The notes under the pieces are model-generated. The model was not told the DNA's origin, made no database searches, and saw only the letters and a list, made by a program, of their open reading frames with translations. 64,000 nt of DNA, taken from assembly GCA_963920665.1 (NCBI GenBank), contig OY987265.1:18233001-18297000 (forward strand). Reading direction: 5' to 3'. This stretch comes from Straminergon stramineum. Its lineage: Eukaryota; Streptophyta; Bryopsida; Hypnales; Calliergonaceae. Shown in pieces: positions 1-10,915 of the stretch. The translations under genes and the position numbers were made by a program. The number at the start of each line of letters is the position of its first letter. Within the stretch, counting starts at the first letter, position 1.

Positions 1-512
1 AAAATCTTGGGTAGCTTTCTACATAGTCAATTTTTCTTAGATGTTCACAAAATTTTCACATGAGGCGTGAACATGTGCCTCCTTAGGAATACAATTTTTT
101 TCCAATCAAGTGCCCAAATCAAAAGTTATGCTCTCCTAGGTTTGGGGGGCAACCCAAGTAGCTTCAAATAGCATGTGCCAAATTCATATGCTCCAATAAA
201 TATTTTTGGGTTATTTGAAAGTAGATGATTTCACAAGGTTCCAAAAGCAATGAATTTCGTGGTCACTAGTTCATCCTTTAAGGATGAACCCATATACAAT
301 TCCTCGTCCAATTTTTGGTTGATGGATGACAAAGAATACTTTGAGTAGGACAAAAGTGCAACTATTTGTCTTTACAATTTTTTGTAGAAAGGGAAGGTCT
401 TCTACAATATTTTGACTTCCAATAAGTGTTTTTGAATTTTCTTAAACCAAAGATTCACACGGTTCCAAAAAGGATGATTTCCATAGTCACTAGTCTATCT
501 TTTAAGGGTTAA
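1..512. mobile_element. Right-end fragment(s) of a TTAA-type element
   Basis: The stretch ends with an inverted-repeat-like end (CTTTTAAGGG) followed by TTAA at 509-512. The adjoining sequence (aacactaaa...) matches spacer 3 near 36050, where no such end is present. A second, decayed end lies near 270-290 (tcctttaaggatgaacc). Both ends resemble the sequence just downstream of each kinase gene (for example 17640-17705). No coding sequence is recognised, and the left end is outside the window or unrecognisable. Confidence 0.4.
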
Positions 513-1662
513 CACTAAACTGACAACATCAAGGTACCTTGACAAAAATGATCTAGATTTATAGACCAATAGGTGTGTTCTTTGTCTCTATAGTAATCTA
601 TAAAATCATCCACTAGATGCTTTGGGGCATGTACAACATTTCAAAGGAAAGGAGATCCAAATCTATACTTGTTGTTTTAGCAAAGGGCTTAAGCAAGGTT
701 TTAGTTTATGGTTATATTCCTATTTTCACTAGCCAAAGTTGCCTTGAATAGCCGACTTGGGATTATGTAATGGTAGTTCAAACTAATGCAATTCTTGATT
801 TGCAAATAAAATTGATCAAAGAAAGACTATCTTACACAATTGATGGATTGTGAAAAATGAAGACTTCTACATGTGGTTGTAGGAATTCAAATCTATAAGA
901 AATTTCCATTGAGAGATATTTGAAACAAGCCAAGGACAAGAGCAATCTAAGGCTCATTTCCAAGTTGGTTCAAGTCAAGAGCAATTCCATTACACATAAT
1001 AAGATGAACTCAAATAAAATAAAAATAAACCACTATTGTCACTTTGGCCACAATCTCAACCAAGTAATCATTTGACCAACTACAGCAATTGAAGATCAAG
1101 TAAACTACAAAGATGACAAGAGTCTTTAACCTACAACTCCAAAAAATGGACAAGGAAAAAATAGTCATGAAAGAAAGATTTACTTCATGTATCCAACAAG
1201 CAAACATCCACCTAAACACCATCTTAGACAAATACTTTGTAGCACCACTATCAATTATTACAAAAGGATTTAAACCCTTGAATGAGACCATAGACGTTTA
1301 TTATTTGATGAATGACAAGATGATTCTTCTCTCTACGACAAAAAAGCACATATTCACTCTTGGAATTTCATGTGAAAAAAACAAGTCTTGCACAATAATT
1401 TAACCTCCAATGAGTGCTTTTGGATGTTTTTAAACCAATGATTCCAACAATACCAAAAAAGGAAGATTTCTAGGGGGGCCAATTTGTCCTTAAAGGATTA
1501 AAATGAATTCTCACACAAGATTTAGACCACAAACATGTAAGCATCAATATTCAAATTTAGAATATATTTCAAACTAGTTTTCAAAAGACAAATAGTTTAG
1601 CGATCTTGTGTAAATTCACATGGATTGGAATATCCAACTTGACAAATTTCCACAACAAAATG
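513..1662. other. Conserved 3' flank of TKP1
   Basis: Non-coding flank downstream of the minus-strand kinase gene. It aligns by eye with 16740-17865, 36050-36960 and, for its gene-proximal 300 bp, 56826-57123, so it belongs to the duplicated unit. All four flanks contain a CTT(A/C)AAGG(A/G)TTAA-like motif about 160-190 bp beyond the stop codon, which looks like the old end of a TTAA element inserted before the array duplicated. The short ORFs here are not conserved in frame. No polyadenylation signal could be assigned. Confidence 0.5.
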
Positions 1663-3561
1663 TTATTGAAGACAACAATTGATTGCAAAACACTTTGGAA
1701 TGTTTTGTCCTTGGCTAGACTGATAATGTCGAGTTCCTGACAACCTCTTACAAACTTCATTGAAGTCAGGCCTTTCTTCTGGGTCTCCACTCCAGCAACT
1801 TTGAATGAGACACTCCATTTCCGGGCTTGTTTCAATTGGTATTGGTGGCCTTCGTCCCCTTACAACTGCGTCATGGATTTTTTCGGCTCCACTGAAGGGA
1901 AAAGGGCGATCTCCGGCTAGTATCTCGTTACAAAGAATGCCAAAACTATAAACATCTGACTTCTTTACATCAACAACCTCTTCCGACCTCGAAAACCACT
2001 TCTGCAGGCGTTCAGGTGCACAATATGTTATGGTGAATGCTTCAGGACCGTTTGCGAAGTCGATTAGCTTGACAGTCATATCATCTTTGTTCAATGCAGA
2101 GAGCACCACATTTTTTGGGCTGAGGTCTCCATGCACGACCCCCTGGTCATGTATATGTTTCATCCCTTCCGCAATCTCCCTCACTATCTCCAACCTTTTC
2201 TTTACATTCAAACGTGCTCTCCTTCCAACAAATCTATCAGCATTCAAAACCCCAGAAAGGTCCATTTCCAACAACTCCATTAAAATGGATATTTCCTCAT
2301 TTGGGGTTAGAGAGTATCCCATGAATGTCACAATGTTCCTATGCACAAGCTTAGAAAAAGTTTGGAAATAGGTTTCTTCCAGATAAGGATAGGACATTGG
2401 CAAAGTTGAATGTTTATCAAAAACTTTTAGTGCATACCGGATCCCTTTCCATTCCACATTGTATATAGATGCTTCAGGCCCTTGTGCTATTTTCTGAAAC
2501 ACAAGGAGCTCTTCAAAAGGAATGAAATGAATTGCATGCTTCTTGGAGAGCCCCATTTTGTGCAAAATGCTCTCAAAATGATCATCAACTTGAACCCCCG
2601 TGGACATAGATTCCATAGAGTGCAAAGAAGTACTACTTGGTAGTGGCAACGGCCGAGGCATCTTCTCCTGAATCACCGAAAGGGCACCATCCAAGATGCT
2701 AGAGATCTCCTCAAAATCTGGCCTCGATTCTGGATTCACATCCAAGCATTTGCAAATCACCTCAACAACATCATCAGGTAAGTTTCTTTGGGAAATTGCT
2801 GCTCTGTCAAGTTGCTCAATGGTTTGTCGCACATTTATACGACTTCCATATGGTTCCGTACCAGTCAAAATCTTGAAGCACAACGCCCCAAAACCAAACA
2901 CATCCAACTTATCCGGAAATAGCTTTGATGCACAGTCAAACTGCTCCGGGGCTTTGTATCCAAAAGTGCCAGCAGTTCGGTTGATATCACCAACACCCAT
3001 GAGCTCCGAGCTTCCAAAATCTGCGATCTTAACATCCACATGGAACCCAGTCACAACTGACTTTCTTAACAACACGTTCTTGGGTTTCAAATCTCGATGA
3101 AAACAACCCTTCTTGTGGATGTGGTTCACTCCCCTTGCAACTTCAGCAAAAAGATAAACCACTTGGTCATCCGACAATGGTCCCCTTCCAATATAATCCT
3201 CGAGGTCACAATCCATAAGCTCCATGATCATGGTGCAGTCCAAAACTTGCTCTTTCTCTGTCGTAAGATAGAATCCCAAAAGCTTTAAAACATTTGGGTG
3301 CTGCAAACTGAGCATGCGATTCACTTCTCTCGAAGTCAAAGAGACATTATTGAAGGTACTGTCGGCAACAAACTTCTTCACAGCAACCTTGCGGCCTAGC
3401 CACTCCGCTTCGTGTACAGTCCAATTGCCTTCTCCAATCTTTTTCCCTACCTTCATGTCTCTGGAGTCAACATTGAAACGTGCAGGCAAAGTGTCTCCAT
3501 TATCAAAGAAAATCTCCTCCGTCTTAGAAGCAAGATCAATGTCTCTTTTCCACGCCTTCAT
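1663..3561 (-). CDS. Tandem-kinase protein TKP1 with C-terminal CaaX box
   Basis: Predicted 632-residue protein with two kinase domains. The N-terminal kinase (about 35-300) has the glycine loop GEG at 43-45, VAVK lysine K62, helix-C E79, HRD D157, N162, DFG D181 and APE 204-206, so it should be catalytically active. The C-terminal kinase (about 350-620) has a weak glycine loop (AQGPEA), lysine K379, HGD instead of HRD (D479), N484, DFA instead of DFG (D501) and APE, so it is an atypical or weakly active kinase. The last four residues, CCLQ, form a CaaX box of the type usually farnesylated. The reading frame is open to an ATG at 3648. The ATG at 3561 (MKAWKRD) is chosen because it is the only start shared by all four paralogs and gives 632-634 residues each. 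A YAG acceptor-like site lies 26 nt upstream, so an upstream exon is possible. The substrate is unknown; plant tandem kinases are often immune proteins, which is only an analogy here. Confidence 0.9.
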   Translation of the reverse strand: MKAWKRDIDLASKTEEIFFDNGDTLPARFNVDSRDMKVGKKIGEGNWTVHEAEWLGRKVAVKKFVADSTFNNVSLTSREVNRMLSLQHPNVLKLLGFYLTTEKEQVLDCTMIMELMDCDLEDYIGRGPLSDDQVVYLFAEVARGVNHIHKKGCFHRDLKPKNVLLRKSVVTGFHVDVKIADFGSSELMGVGDINRTAGTFGYKAPEQFDCASKLFPDKLDVFGFGALCFKILTGTEPYGSRINVRQTIEQLDRAAISQRNLPDDVVEVICKCLDVNPESRPDFEEISSILDGALSVIQEKMPRPLPLPSSTSLHSMESMSTGVQVDDHFESILHKMGLSKKHAIHFIPFEELLVFQKIAQGPEASIYNVEWKGIRYALKVFDKHSTLPMSYPYLEETYFQTFSKLVHRNIVTFMGYSLTPNEEISILMELLEMDLSGVLNADRFVGRRARLNVKKRLEIVREIAEGMKHIHDQGVVHGDLSPKNVVLSALNKDDMTVKLIDFANGPEAFTITYCAPERLQKWFSRSEEVVDVKKSDVYSFGILCNEILAGDRPFPFSGAEKIHDAVVRGRRPPIPIETSPEMECLIQSCWSGDPEERPDFNEVCKRLSGTRHYQSSQGQNIPKCFAINCCLQ

Positions 3562-4880
3562 TGTACTAATATTCCCTGGCTCAAAATCTGAACTGAATAA
3601 GCTCCTTCCAAGAACTGCCAAGATTCCACTGTCAATATCCAAAGCCAATTTCCAGATACAGATCCAGTACAGTAACCATGCTTGTGAGTTTCAATAATGA
3701 ACTGAAACAACATGCCAGGACCGCTTCATGTACTCCTCTCCTCACATCGTTAGATATGGTGACCTCAAAGGAATATCAACAAAGAGATATTCTCTTGTCA
3801 AAACAAACTCCAGAGTAAAATACAGATTGATGGTGCAGCCTGAACCACAATCCGAAATTGAAGGAAGAAACTTAAAGACGAGATTGACATCTTGTGCAAA
3901 TCAACTCCAAGAGGACCTTGCACAACACTACTCACACTCTCATCCACCTTTTCTTATCCTCTCTGCAAATCCCGGTGCAAATGCGAACAACATCTCCATC
4001 AGAGAGAACCACAACACTGCTACACCACAACAACACCCTATTCGATCATGACAAACCAAGCATTCTCTATCCACTGGTACTTCGCAATATTCAGGTAGCA
4101 AGGAGCATTCAAAAGCAAGTCATCCAAACAGACAATGTAATCATTCTCTATAAATTTCAAAATCCCGAAAGAATCAAAAGAAAATTTGACACCCAAGGAC
4201 ACCTGGATGTCGCACAAATCATACACAAATCACCACTCGCCAACAACCCTAGAATCTCAAGGCAATAGAAAAGAAGAGAAGATGGACATACTTGCACTGC
4301 CACACAAACAACCCAAAGCAACTGTTACGTCGCAACCGAGAAGTTTCGAGATATTCGTTAACTACTCCGCAACGACTTCGTGCTTAACACCCCATGGATC
4401 GGATTTATGCCATCAAAAAGAAAGCATGAGCTTCAAATCGGGGTACGCATCCCAAGTCGAGAAGACGAATCCACAAAGGAGCACGGTTTCAAGGTTTCAA
4501 GGTTTCTAAGGCTCCGCCACGGAAGCACCCAAGAAACGTAGCAGTACTACCTCAGATTGCAATCAAAGCAACAGAGAAGCGCAGATCAAAGGTCTAACAC
4601 CCACTTGGTTAGGCGAGGCTGGAAGAGAAGTGAAAATGGACAACACGTCAAGCAACCCAGTCTAGTCGCACAAGGAAACGCGTGAGAGGTCGAAGGAAGA
4701 CCCCCACACCATTTCCTTGTGTGAGTCACTCCACTGTAGAATACTGTACACTTTACAGTAAGGTGAAGATGCCACACCAAGTCTCAGGAATCCACTTATT
4801 ATTCTGGCGTAGTCCGGGGAGCGTTTCTCGGAGAGATTTTTTTTCCTTCCCCAAAGATGATTCCTTAACACAAACGAAGG
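3562..4880 (-). promoter_or_regulatory. Upstream block alpha of TKP1 (leader, intron or promoter)
   Basis: About 1.3 kb immediately 5' of TKP1 and conserved upstream of all four kinase genes (also 19765-21483, 38866-40481, 59026-60325), with further copies (alpha') at 22881-23757, 41891-43102 and 61741-62960. Reading frames shift between copies, so it is probably non-coding: leader, intron and/or promoter. A YAG|(A/C)TTTTGA acceptor-like site is at 3587-3590. At 4865-4868 there is a single TTAA in the context gattccTTAA, which is the empty counterpart of the A-element sites in units 2-4. No TATA box was assigned. Confidence 0.45.
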
Positions 4881-5010
4881 ATGTCTGCAACTGTTCAAGG
4901 TTTACGGTTTCTGAAAACCGGACCGTATCAGTGTACTGAAATCGGAACCGAGAATCAGACTCGCATAAAGCTCCTTAATTGGGATACCGTCACCACAGCC
5001 TCCACCCACG

Positions 5011-5247
5011 GGCCGGGGTGGATTGACCCCCTCGCTCGTCCCTAAGTAAAAACCCTGAAATTTTTTATTTTTCACACACGATAAAATTTGCAAATTTTGA
5101 ATTCATATTTGCAATCAGAGGCCCCCAAATAGCTTGGAAAGGTAGAGAAGATAAATTAATGAAGCGCAAAATAGGGGGTCTTTTTTTTTACATGCACCCC
5201 TGGAATGACTTGGAGGGGACTAGCGAGGGGGTCAATACACCCCGGCC
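5011..5247. mobile_element. 237-bp MITE with GGCC ends and an 8-bp target duplication
   Basis: The ends are inverted repeats of about 32 bp beginning GGCCGGGGTG and reading on through ATTGACCCCCTCGCT. The element is flanked on both sides by CACCCACG (5003-5010 and 5248-5255). The paralogous sequence at 63076-63090 has the flanks joined with only one CACCCACG, so this is an insertion in unit 1. The 8-bp duplication suggests the hAT superfamily, although the ends are not the usual CA-type. There is no coding capacity. Confidence 0.8.
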
Positions 5248-5399
5248 CACCCACGGTACTTACGTCTTTTGCTGCCGCATATTCATGAACTTTCACATTC
5301 TATCTCACATGAAGACCATCCTGAGCACAAAAATACTGACCCTCACTTAATAGTAAAAAGCAATGAAATATTAGAAAATGAACTGGGAATGCTGGGGAC

Positions 5400-6045
5400 C
5401 GAATTCTAGGGTTGCACGCACAGACCTTAATCACCTCGAGAGCCGGAGTGTCATCGACGCCGCGAGCTCCCTCTCCAGTTGCTCCTGAAATCGACTGGAC
5501 AAACACCAATTGAATCCAAACCATGCATCATTCCATCTCGGAATCACAACCTCGAATGCATGGCTACCTCGGAAACTCCGCTTGCGCACACGAAACGGAG
5601 CGCTCTCGGAGAAAGACAACACGTACCTTGCCTGCCATGCAAATGTGTGCAGCTCCCGGAGTGGATATGTTGCTGGTTAGCTTCCTGCAGCTTCCGCCAT
5701 AGCTGCTTGGGGACCTGACCTAGCCTAGTACGTGCATAGCATTCTTGTAGCCACTCAGCCATCATGATGAAATGAAGTTTTACCCTTCGAATTAGTTCAT
5801 TCAATTCTGCGTGCACCTTGTTTTCTTCGAATTGGGAGAAGGAACAGCATCCGATTGCAGAATAGATCACGTATAGGCACGACTGGCCTTGGAAGCGTCT
5901 TTTGTCATACACAGGTTTTACCAGGACATGTATGGATACTGATTTGAAATAAAGAAATTCACTGCTACCACCACTGTCCATATGATGTGCCTTGCAATAG
6001 CTTTCGACAAGGGATCGCATTACATTTGCTTTAGGCACCAAGAGA
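5400..6045 (-). other. Exon-like block upstream of TKP1 (possible N-terminal exon)
   Basis: More GC-rich than its surroundings and conserved with 63230-64000 in unit 4, with a decayed copy at 8205-8837. On the minus strand, the stretch from about 5800 to 5627 reads as a helical, charged peptide (LNELIRRV...MMAEWLQECYA...QLWRKLQEAN) and ends in AAG|GTACGT, a good splice donor, at 5627/5626. The unit 4 copy keeps the peptide (MMAEWLQGCYA...KQLWRTVEEA) but has a weaker donor. A simple reading is a 5' exon spliced across alpha to the kinase exon, giving the kinases an N-terminal helical domain. The family was not recognised. The rest of the block may hold a second exon (MRSLVESYCK...). Confidence 0.4.
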
Positions 6046-6147
6046 ACCAGGAAAGAGCGATCGTCGAGAGTACTTCCGGGGAGATCGATGAGGTTGCGAC
6101 CACTCGGGCATTCGGGCCATTGAGTAAGCTGAGATTTTGAGATGGCG

Positions 6148-7660
6148 TTAACCCTTGAACGCCGGGCTGGTCTCCGTGAAAATCATGTGTTCTGGCACCG
6201 TGTACTTTAAAAGAATCAAAAATATCCATTGGGAGTCAAACTACGGTACTTTAGAAGATCTCTCCTTTCCACCCCTAATTCTGAGGATGAATAGTTGCAC
6301 TTTTGTTCTATATAGGAGAATTCCTTGTCATTCATCCGACAAAACACATCCACCTCAACGTTTATGGGTTAATGAATGTTGTTGCAGTGTTGTGCATAGT
6401 ATACTAGGGTCCAATAATCTTAAGAGTTTTTCTTCTTAGGTTGGGAGATTCAACAAAATTTCGAATCATTTGGCCACATGAATTGCAAGATTATAATATT
6501 AGAGTTGATAAAGGATGTAAAAGTTTTGTAGCAACATATTAGAGGTAAAATTTGATTTCTAAACCCAGTCAAATGATTTTTTTTACTATAATTAAAGTGC
6601 TTCGAAACTTATATTCAAACAAATTTGTGAAAGAAAATCATTAGAAAATTTTTGGACTCTCTAGAGGGTTGCCAACGTTTGACAAGCTAGTCTATTTCTG
6701 GAGTCTATTGAGCTACTCATAAGAGGGAATTTTTGACAAAACAAAGATTCACTTGTTGTGAATATTGGGAGTTCAAAGAAGTATATTTCAACTTTCTATT
6801 TTGCAATTGTCAAAAGAAGGTGCCTTGGGGGTGCTTTCAAATATCAAAACAACACTTGTTACAATCCGAATTAATAGTACTTGAGAATGAATGCTCTAAC
6901 ATTTGGGAGTGACGAAGTGCAAAAATAGGGAAAAAGTTTCTCAAACAAAATAAATGTAATGCATTGAGGGGCCCTCTCAGCACTTCCGAGCAACCATGTG
7001 GAGAGTCCACAATTTCTCTAATGTATCATTTGGTGTGTCTACAAAATGGCTTTGAAATGTCAAAGAGTAGCAAAATAAATTGCAAAAGAACATCTAAGGT
7101 TGAACCTCCTACTCAAATGCTTCTCATACACTTATAACTTCTTGGAATGATATGAAGTTTTAACCACACAAACTAGAATATTTTGCACTACTTTCCCTAA
7201 AAAATTTATTGGAAATAAATACCATATGAAGAAGAAACAAGTTGCTAAAGTCCACTATAATCCAAAAGTGTTTGGATTTTGAACTTTAAATGGCTACAAA
7301 CCATTCCAAACAACTTGGTTTGACATGAAAATTTTGCCACAATAACTAGACTTCAAGGAGAATATAGACAAACAAATTTTATTGAGAAAAAACATTGGAT
7401 GAAGGAGATGCAAGCCCTTGAAGTTGTGTCCATCAATATGTAGTTTGGTGAACTCAAATTGAAGCACTAAACTTTGAATGGCTCCCAAAAGTCACTACAT
7501 CTTGGATTGATTTAAAAATTTTACCACACATATAAGAAGAAAGAACACAAATTTTTCAACAATTTTTATAAAATTCAGACATTGGATGCAAAAGTTACAA
7601 CACTTCGAATTGGAATTCCAAATTGTGTGGGGACACTTTTGGTCAATGGTGATTGCACAA
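6148..7660. mobile_element. Decayed B-family TTAA element
   Basis: It begins TTAACCCTTGAACG. From about 6440 to 7640 it follows the interior of the intact B element at 48047-49245 (shared landmarks include tcatttggccacat and gcaagattataat, and the closing stretch near cttttggtc). The right inverted repeat is not recognisable and the first 300 bp are not alignable, so the left boundary is uncertain. There are no long conserved reading frames. Confidence 0.5.
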
Positions 7661-8204
7661 AGCACTTATACTATTTTTGTCATACATTGCATATTGATAA
7701 GTTTTTTGGCAATAACTTTTGTATTTTAGCTCCAAATGACTCAAGATTCGTAGGCAAGATACTCATGAATATTATATACCTTGTCTAATTTTTTAGAATT
7801 TAAAAATAATATTTTACTATTCAAAAATATTCCCTAATTTTATGTCACACTTGCCAATTTTTTTTTCAACAAAGTAGTACCCAAAGAAATGAATTTGGAG
7901 CTAAAATTTAGAGGGGATGGTCTTGTAGTATACCTTTAGCTACTAATCACAAGGTTTCTAAAAATAGATAATTATATATCATGTAGAAGTCCACAAAGTA
8001 TATCTCTTTCTAATTGCATTTTGAAACATGAAAAAAAATATTTTGGTATTTTTTTGGTGAATGACCATCTCCATAGAGTTGTTACAAATCAATAAAATTA
8101 TTCTTATTCTTATTCTTATTATTTTGTATTTAAAAAAATCTGATTTTAAAGTATTCCCCCCAAAAGGCATGAGTACTATAAAATGCAACAAATTCAGCAA
8201 ATGT
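7661..8204. other. AT-rich spacer, nothing recognised
   Basis: Low-complexity AT-rich DNA with a short (attctt)n run near 8100-8125. The small ORFs here match nothing elsewhere in the window. Confidence 0.4.
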
Positions 8205-8837
8205 TTCATGCAATCACCTTCACTTGTGGCACTTAGGTTTAATTCCTTGCTCCAAACACTATAGTTGCTTGGGGACTTGGCATAGTGAATAGCATCCTTG
8301 TAACCACTTAGCCATTTATTCTTGAAATGAGTTTGTTTGTTTTGTTCGTAAAGGTGAATTCTCCAAAATTGTGCATCCTTTGGCTGCTGATTCTTAGTAT
8401 TATTAGAAAACTCTATGTGAGGAAGGGTGCATGGACTTTATTCCATGGCATTCTAACTCATAATAGAAAAGATATTGAATTTCAAAGTTTTATGAATTAT
8501 GAAATTATGAAATTACTTTCACTTTTATTTTATTATACTATGGCAAAGGCACAGGGCATCCTACTCATGATGAAATGAAGTTGATCCTTCCAATTAGTTA
8601 ATTCTGCATGCACCTTCTTTTCTTTGAATTGGAAGAAAGAACAACATGTTGATTGCAGAAATTAAAGAACACATATAGGCCCGTACTATTGGAAGGATCT
8701 TTTGTCATTCACAAGTTAAAATTGTCGTCAAGTTTTCGCATTATATATGTATGGCTATTGATTTGAATAAGGAATTGATTGCTACCACCAGTGTCCAAAA
8801 GATGTCAATGTCTTGCAATGTCTTTCAACAAAGGATA
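8205..8837 (-). pseudogene. Decayed copy of the exon-like block
   Basis: This matches 5680-6010 and the unit 4 block (agccactta...tgatgaaatgaag...aattctgc; tgatttgaataa...gtgtccaa) but with frameshifts and substitutions that destroy the minus-strand peptide. It is interrupted by the insertion at 8838-9380 and resumes at 9383-9440 (atacatttgttttgggc against acatttgctttaggc near 6024). It is a dead remnant of a further copy of the upstream block. Confidence 0.55.
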
Positions 8838-9380
8838 AGATAAACTTGCCTATGACAGGCAGAATGAGTGTTTTGCCTTGTTACAATTAGCAAAAAAACT
8901 CAGAGTTTTTTCCATACAAAGGCATATGTGAGAAAAGAAGAGAGCAATTGAAATTTTATTTTTCTGACAAAGTATGAATTTCTTATGAATTTTTGAAGTG
9001 TGATTACCAATTGGCCCAAAAGAGTCTGTAGACTATTCCAAAACTAGCAAAAAGTCTATGCATGATGGCCATCCTACCACCTAAAATAGTCAAAATATTT
9101 CCTAACATAAGTACAATATTTTCTAACATGGCCAGAACATGAAGAATTAAAAAAATCACTTGCTTTGATGAATTTACATTGAAAAGCTAGAAGTTTCTAA
9201 AACAAGCACTAATAACTCCATCACCATCACTCAAGCCATTGATTTTGGTTAGTAACCAACCTAATGTAGTCCTAATCTTATTAACTAGAGAAAGTCTATC
9301 ATGGATTGTTCTAAGACTCTAATGTGTCATTTCCTAGGTGCCTGTCACGAGTGGTTTGCTTATCAAAGGTAGGTTTACCT
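8838..9380. mobile_element. AGRT...ACCT element with TA duplication (copy 1)
   Basis: The ends are imperfect inverted repeats (AGATAAACTTGCC... and ...GGTAGGTTTACCT), flanked by TA at 8836-8837 and 9381-9382. The flanks join up in the paralogous block near 6010-6030, which supports an insertion. Its interior is about the same length as, and similar to, that of 9470-9990. It has stop codons where copy 2 has an open frame. The TA target suggests the Tc1/mariner (Stowaway) group. Confidence 0.65.
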
Positions 9381-9469
9381 TAGTACTGCAATACATTTGT
9401 TTTGGGCTTGCACGCATACATAAATACCAATTCAATCCAATTCACTCCATTACGTCACAATAGGAAGTA

Positions 9470-9990
9470 AGGTAAACCAACCTATGACAAGCAAAGTGAT
9501 TGGTTTGCACTGTTCACAATTTTGAAAATTTTGAATTTTTTTACCATATAAAGACAAACATGAGAAATGGAGAGAAAAACTAAAATTTTATTCTTTTGAC
9601 AAAGTATGAATTTAAAAAAAAAATTTGAAGTGTGCTGCCCAATTAGCCTCAAGTAGTTGTAGACTACTCCAAAACCATCAAAAAGTGCACCCATCATGGT
9701 CATCACACCACCCAAAGCAGTAACAATATTTCCTAACATGGGCATGACATAAAAAAATAAAAAATTTAATTCTTGTAATGAATATACACCAGAAAGGTGG
9801 ACGTTCCTAAAGCAATCACTAATAACTCCATCACCATCACCTTGAGCACTAATTTTGGTCATCAACCTACCTAATGAAATCCTAATTTCATTTTCTCGAT
9901 AAAGTCTATCATGAATTGATGGAAAACTATAATGGGTAGTTTTGTAGGAGTCTACATTAGAGAGTTGGCCTGTCATGGGCTGGTTTACCT
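9470..9990. mobile_element. AGGT...ACCT element with TA duplication (copy 2)
   Basis: The inverted-repeat ends share AGGTAAACCA and a further TATGACA-like stretch. TA flanks lie at 9468-9469 and 9991-9992. A 164-codon frame is open on the minus strand (with a glycine-rich hydrophobic segment) but is closed by stops in the sister copy at 8838-9380. It is therefore treated as chance or decayed captured sequence, not a gene. Confidence 0.7.
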
Positions 9991-10739
9991 TAGCAGTTGC
10001 AACACCTCATCCATTATTTGGCAATGGTGTGGTAGCGTTCCCTACTTCACTCCAGTGAAAAGTCCTGGCCGACTGCAAAACATAGCACGAGTGCTGCAAA
10101 ATTGTTGTTGCCAAAGTCTTGGGCACGGATCAAACCAATGCCTACATATGCCTAGCTAGACTGTTGCAGGAGCTATGGCAATCACTAATTTAGTTGCAAA
10201 AACATTGCAGAGAGTCGCCACCTCGATTCTTCACGTTTGAGTTGATGTATTGGATCTGCTCTTCAAATCTGTGCGGAGTTCGGAAAGTTACGTGAGATGA
10301 AGTTGCCAAGAGTGAGATTGAAATCTCAGGAATCCGGACTGTCAATTAATCTTAAAGACGTGGCATTTTCAATCGAAACTGAACATTTGGAGAGGGAGAT
10401 TGTGCAGGAACGGAGGTTGGAGATCAAAGGTGAGGTTTATAATGAAGAAATTGAACACGAAAATCAGAGGACTTCGTTAGTATGGTGACGTTTAAAGAGG
10501 TTGGCACTTTTCCTAGGCGCCGGTCTAGAACCTCACGGGGCTTTTTTTTTTGGACTAGTGTCCCCTGTGTTGGCTTCACTGCACAGGCCAGATTTTGGAG
10601 GGCCAGATTCATAGTGGTCAGTTTCTAACAGATCTGGCAAAATTTTGCCACAAAAAAAAGCCTTGAGAATCTCAGAATGACCAATTTCATTAAAATGGCT
10701 CACCATTTCACAACTTTGGCACTTTTAAGGTTCCGACCT

Positions 10740-10915
10740 AGCAGTCTGAAACCTAGATATATCCTAGATGTTATAAATCTAGACGTCCCATATGTCTGAA
10801 ATCTAGATATATCATAGATGATTTAGATTGCATGATCTGAAATGTATATTAGGTATAGATTTCTGAAATCTATGTACTACCTATATTTTCAAAATCTATA
10901 CCTGTCCTAGATGTG
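10740..10915. repeat. Degenerate short repeats rich in TCTAGATATATC
   Basis: Repeated words (ctgaaatctagatatatc, tcctagatg, aatctatacct) recur at irregular spacing of roughly 40-60 bp, partly in opposite orientations. It looks like a decayed satellite-like or foldback stretch. Confidence 0.5.

Noticed and set aside
3562..3648. Extended start of TKP1 (MALDIDSG...)
   Set aside because: The equivalent frame is broken by a stop in TKP3 and by a 1-nt deletion in TKP4. It is kept as an alternative only.
9482..9976. 164-codon minus-strand frame with a glycine-rich hydrophobic segment
   Set aside because: It fills a terminal-inverted-repeat element, and the sister copy at 8838-9380 has in-frame stops. 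There is no recognisable family.
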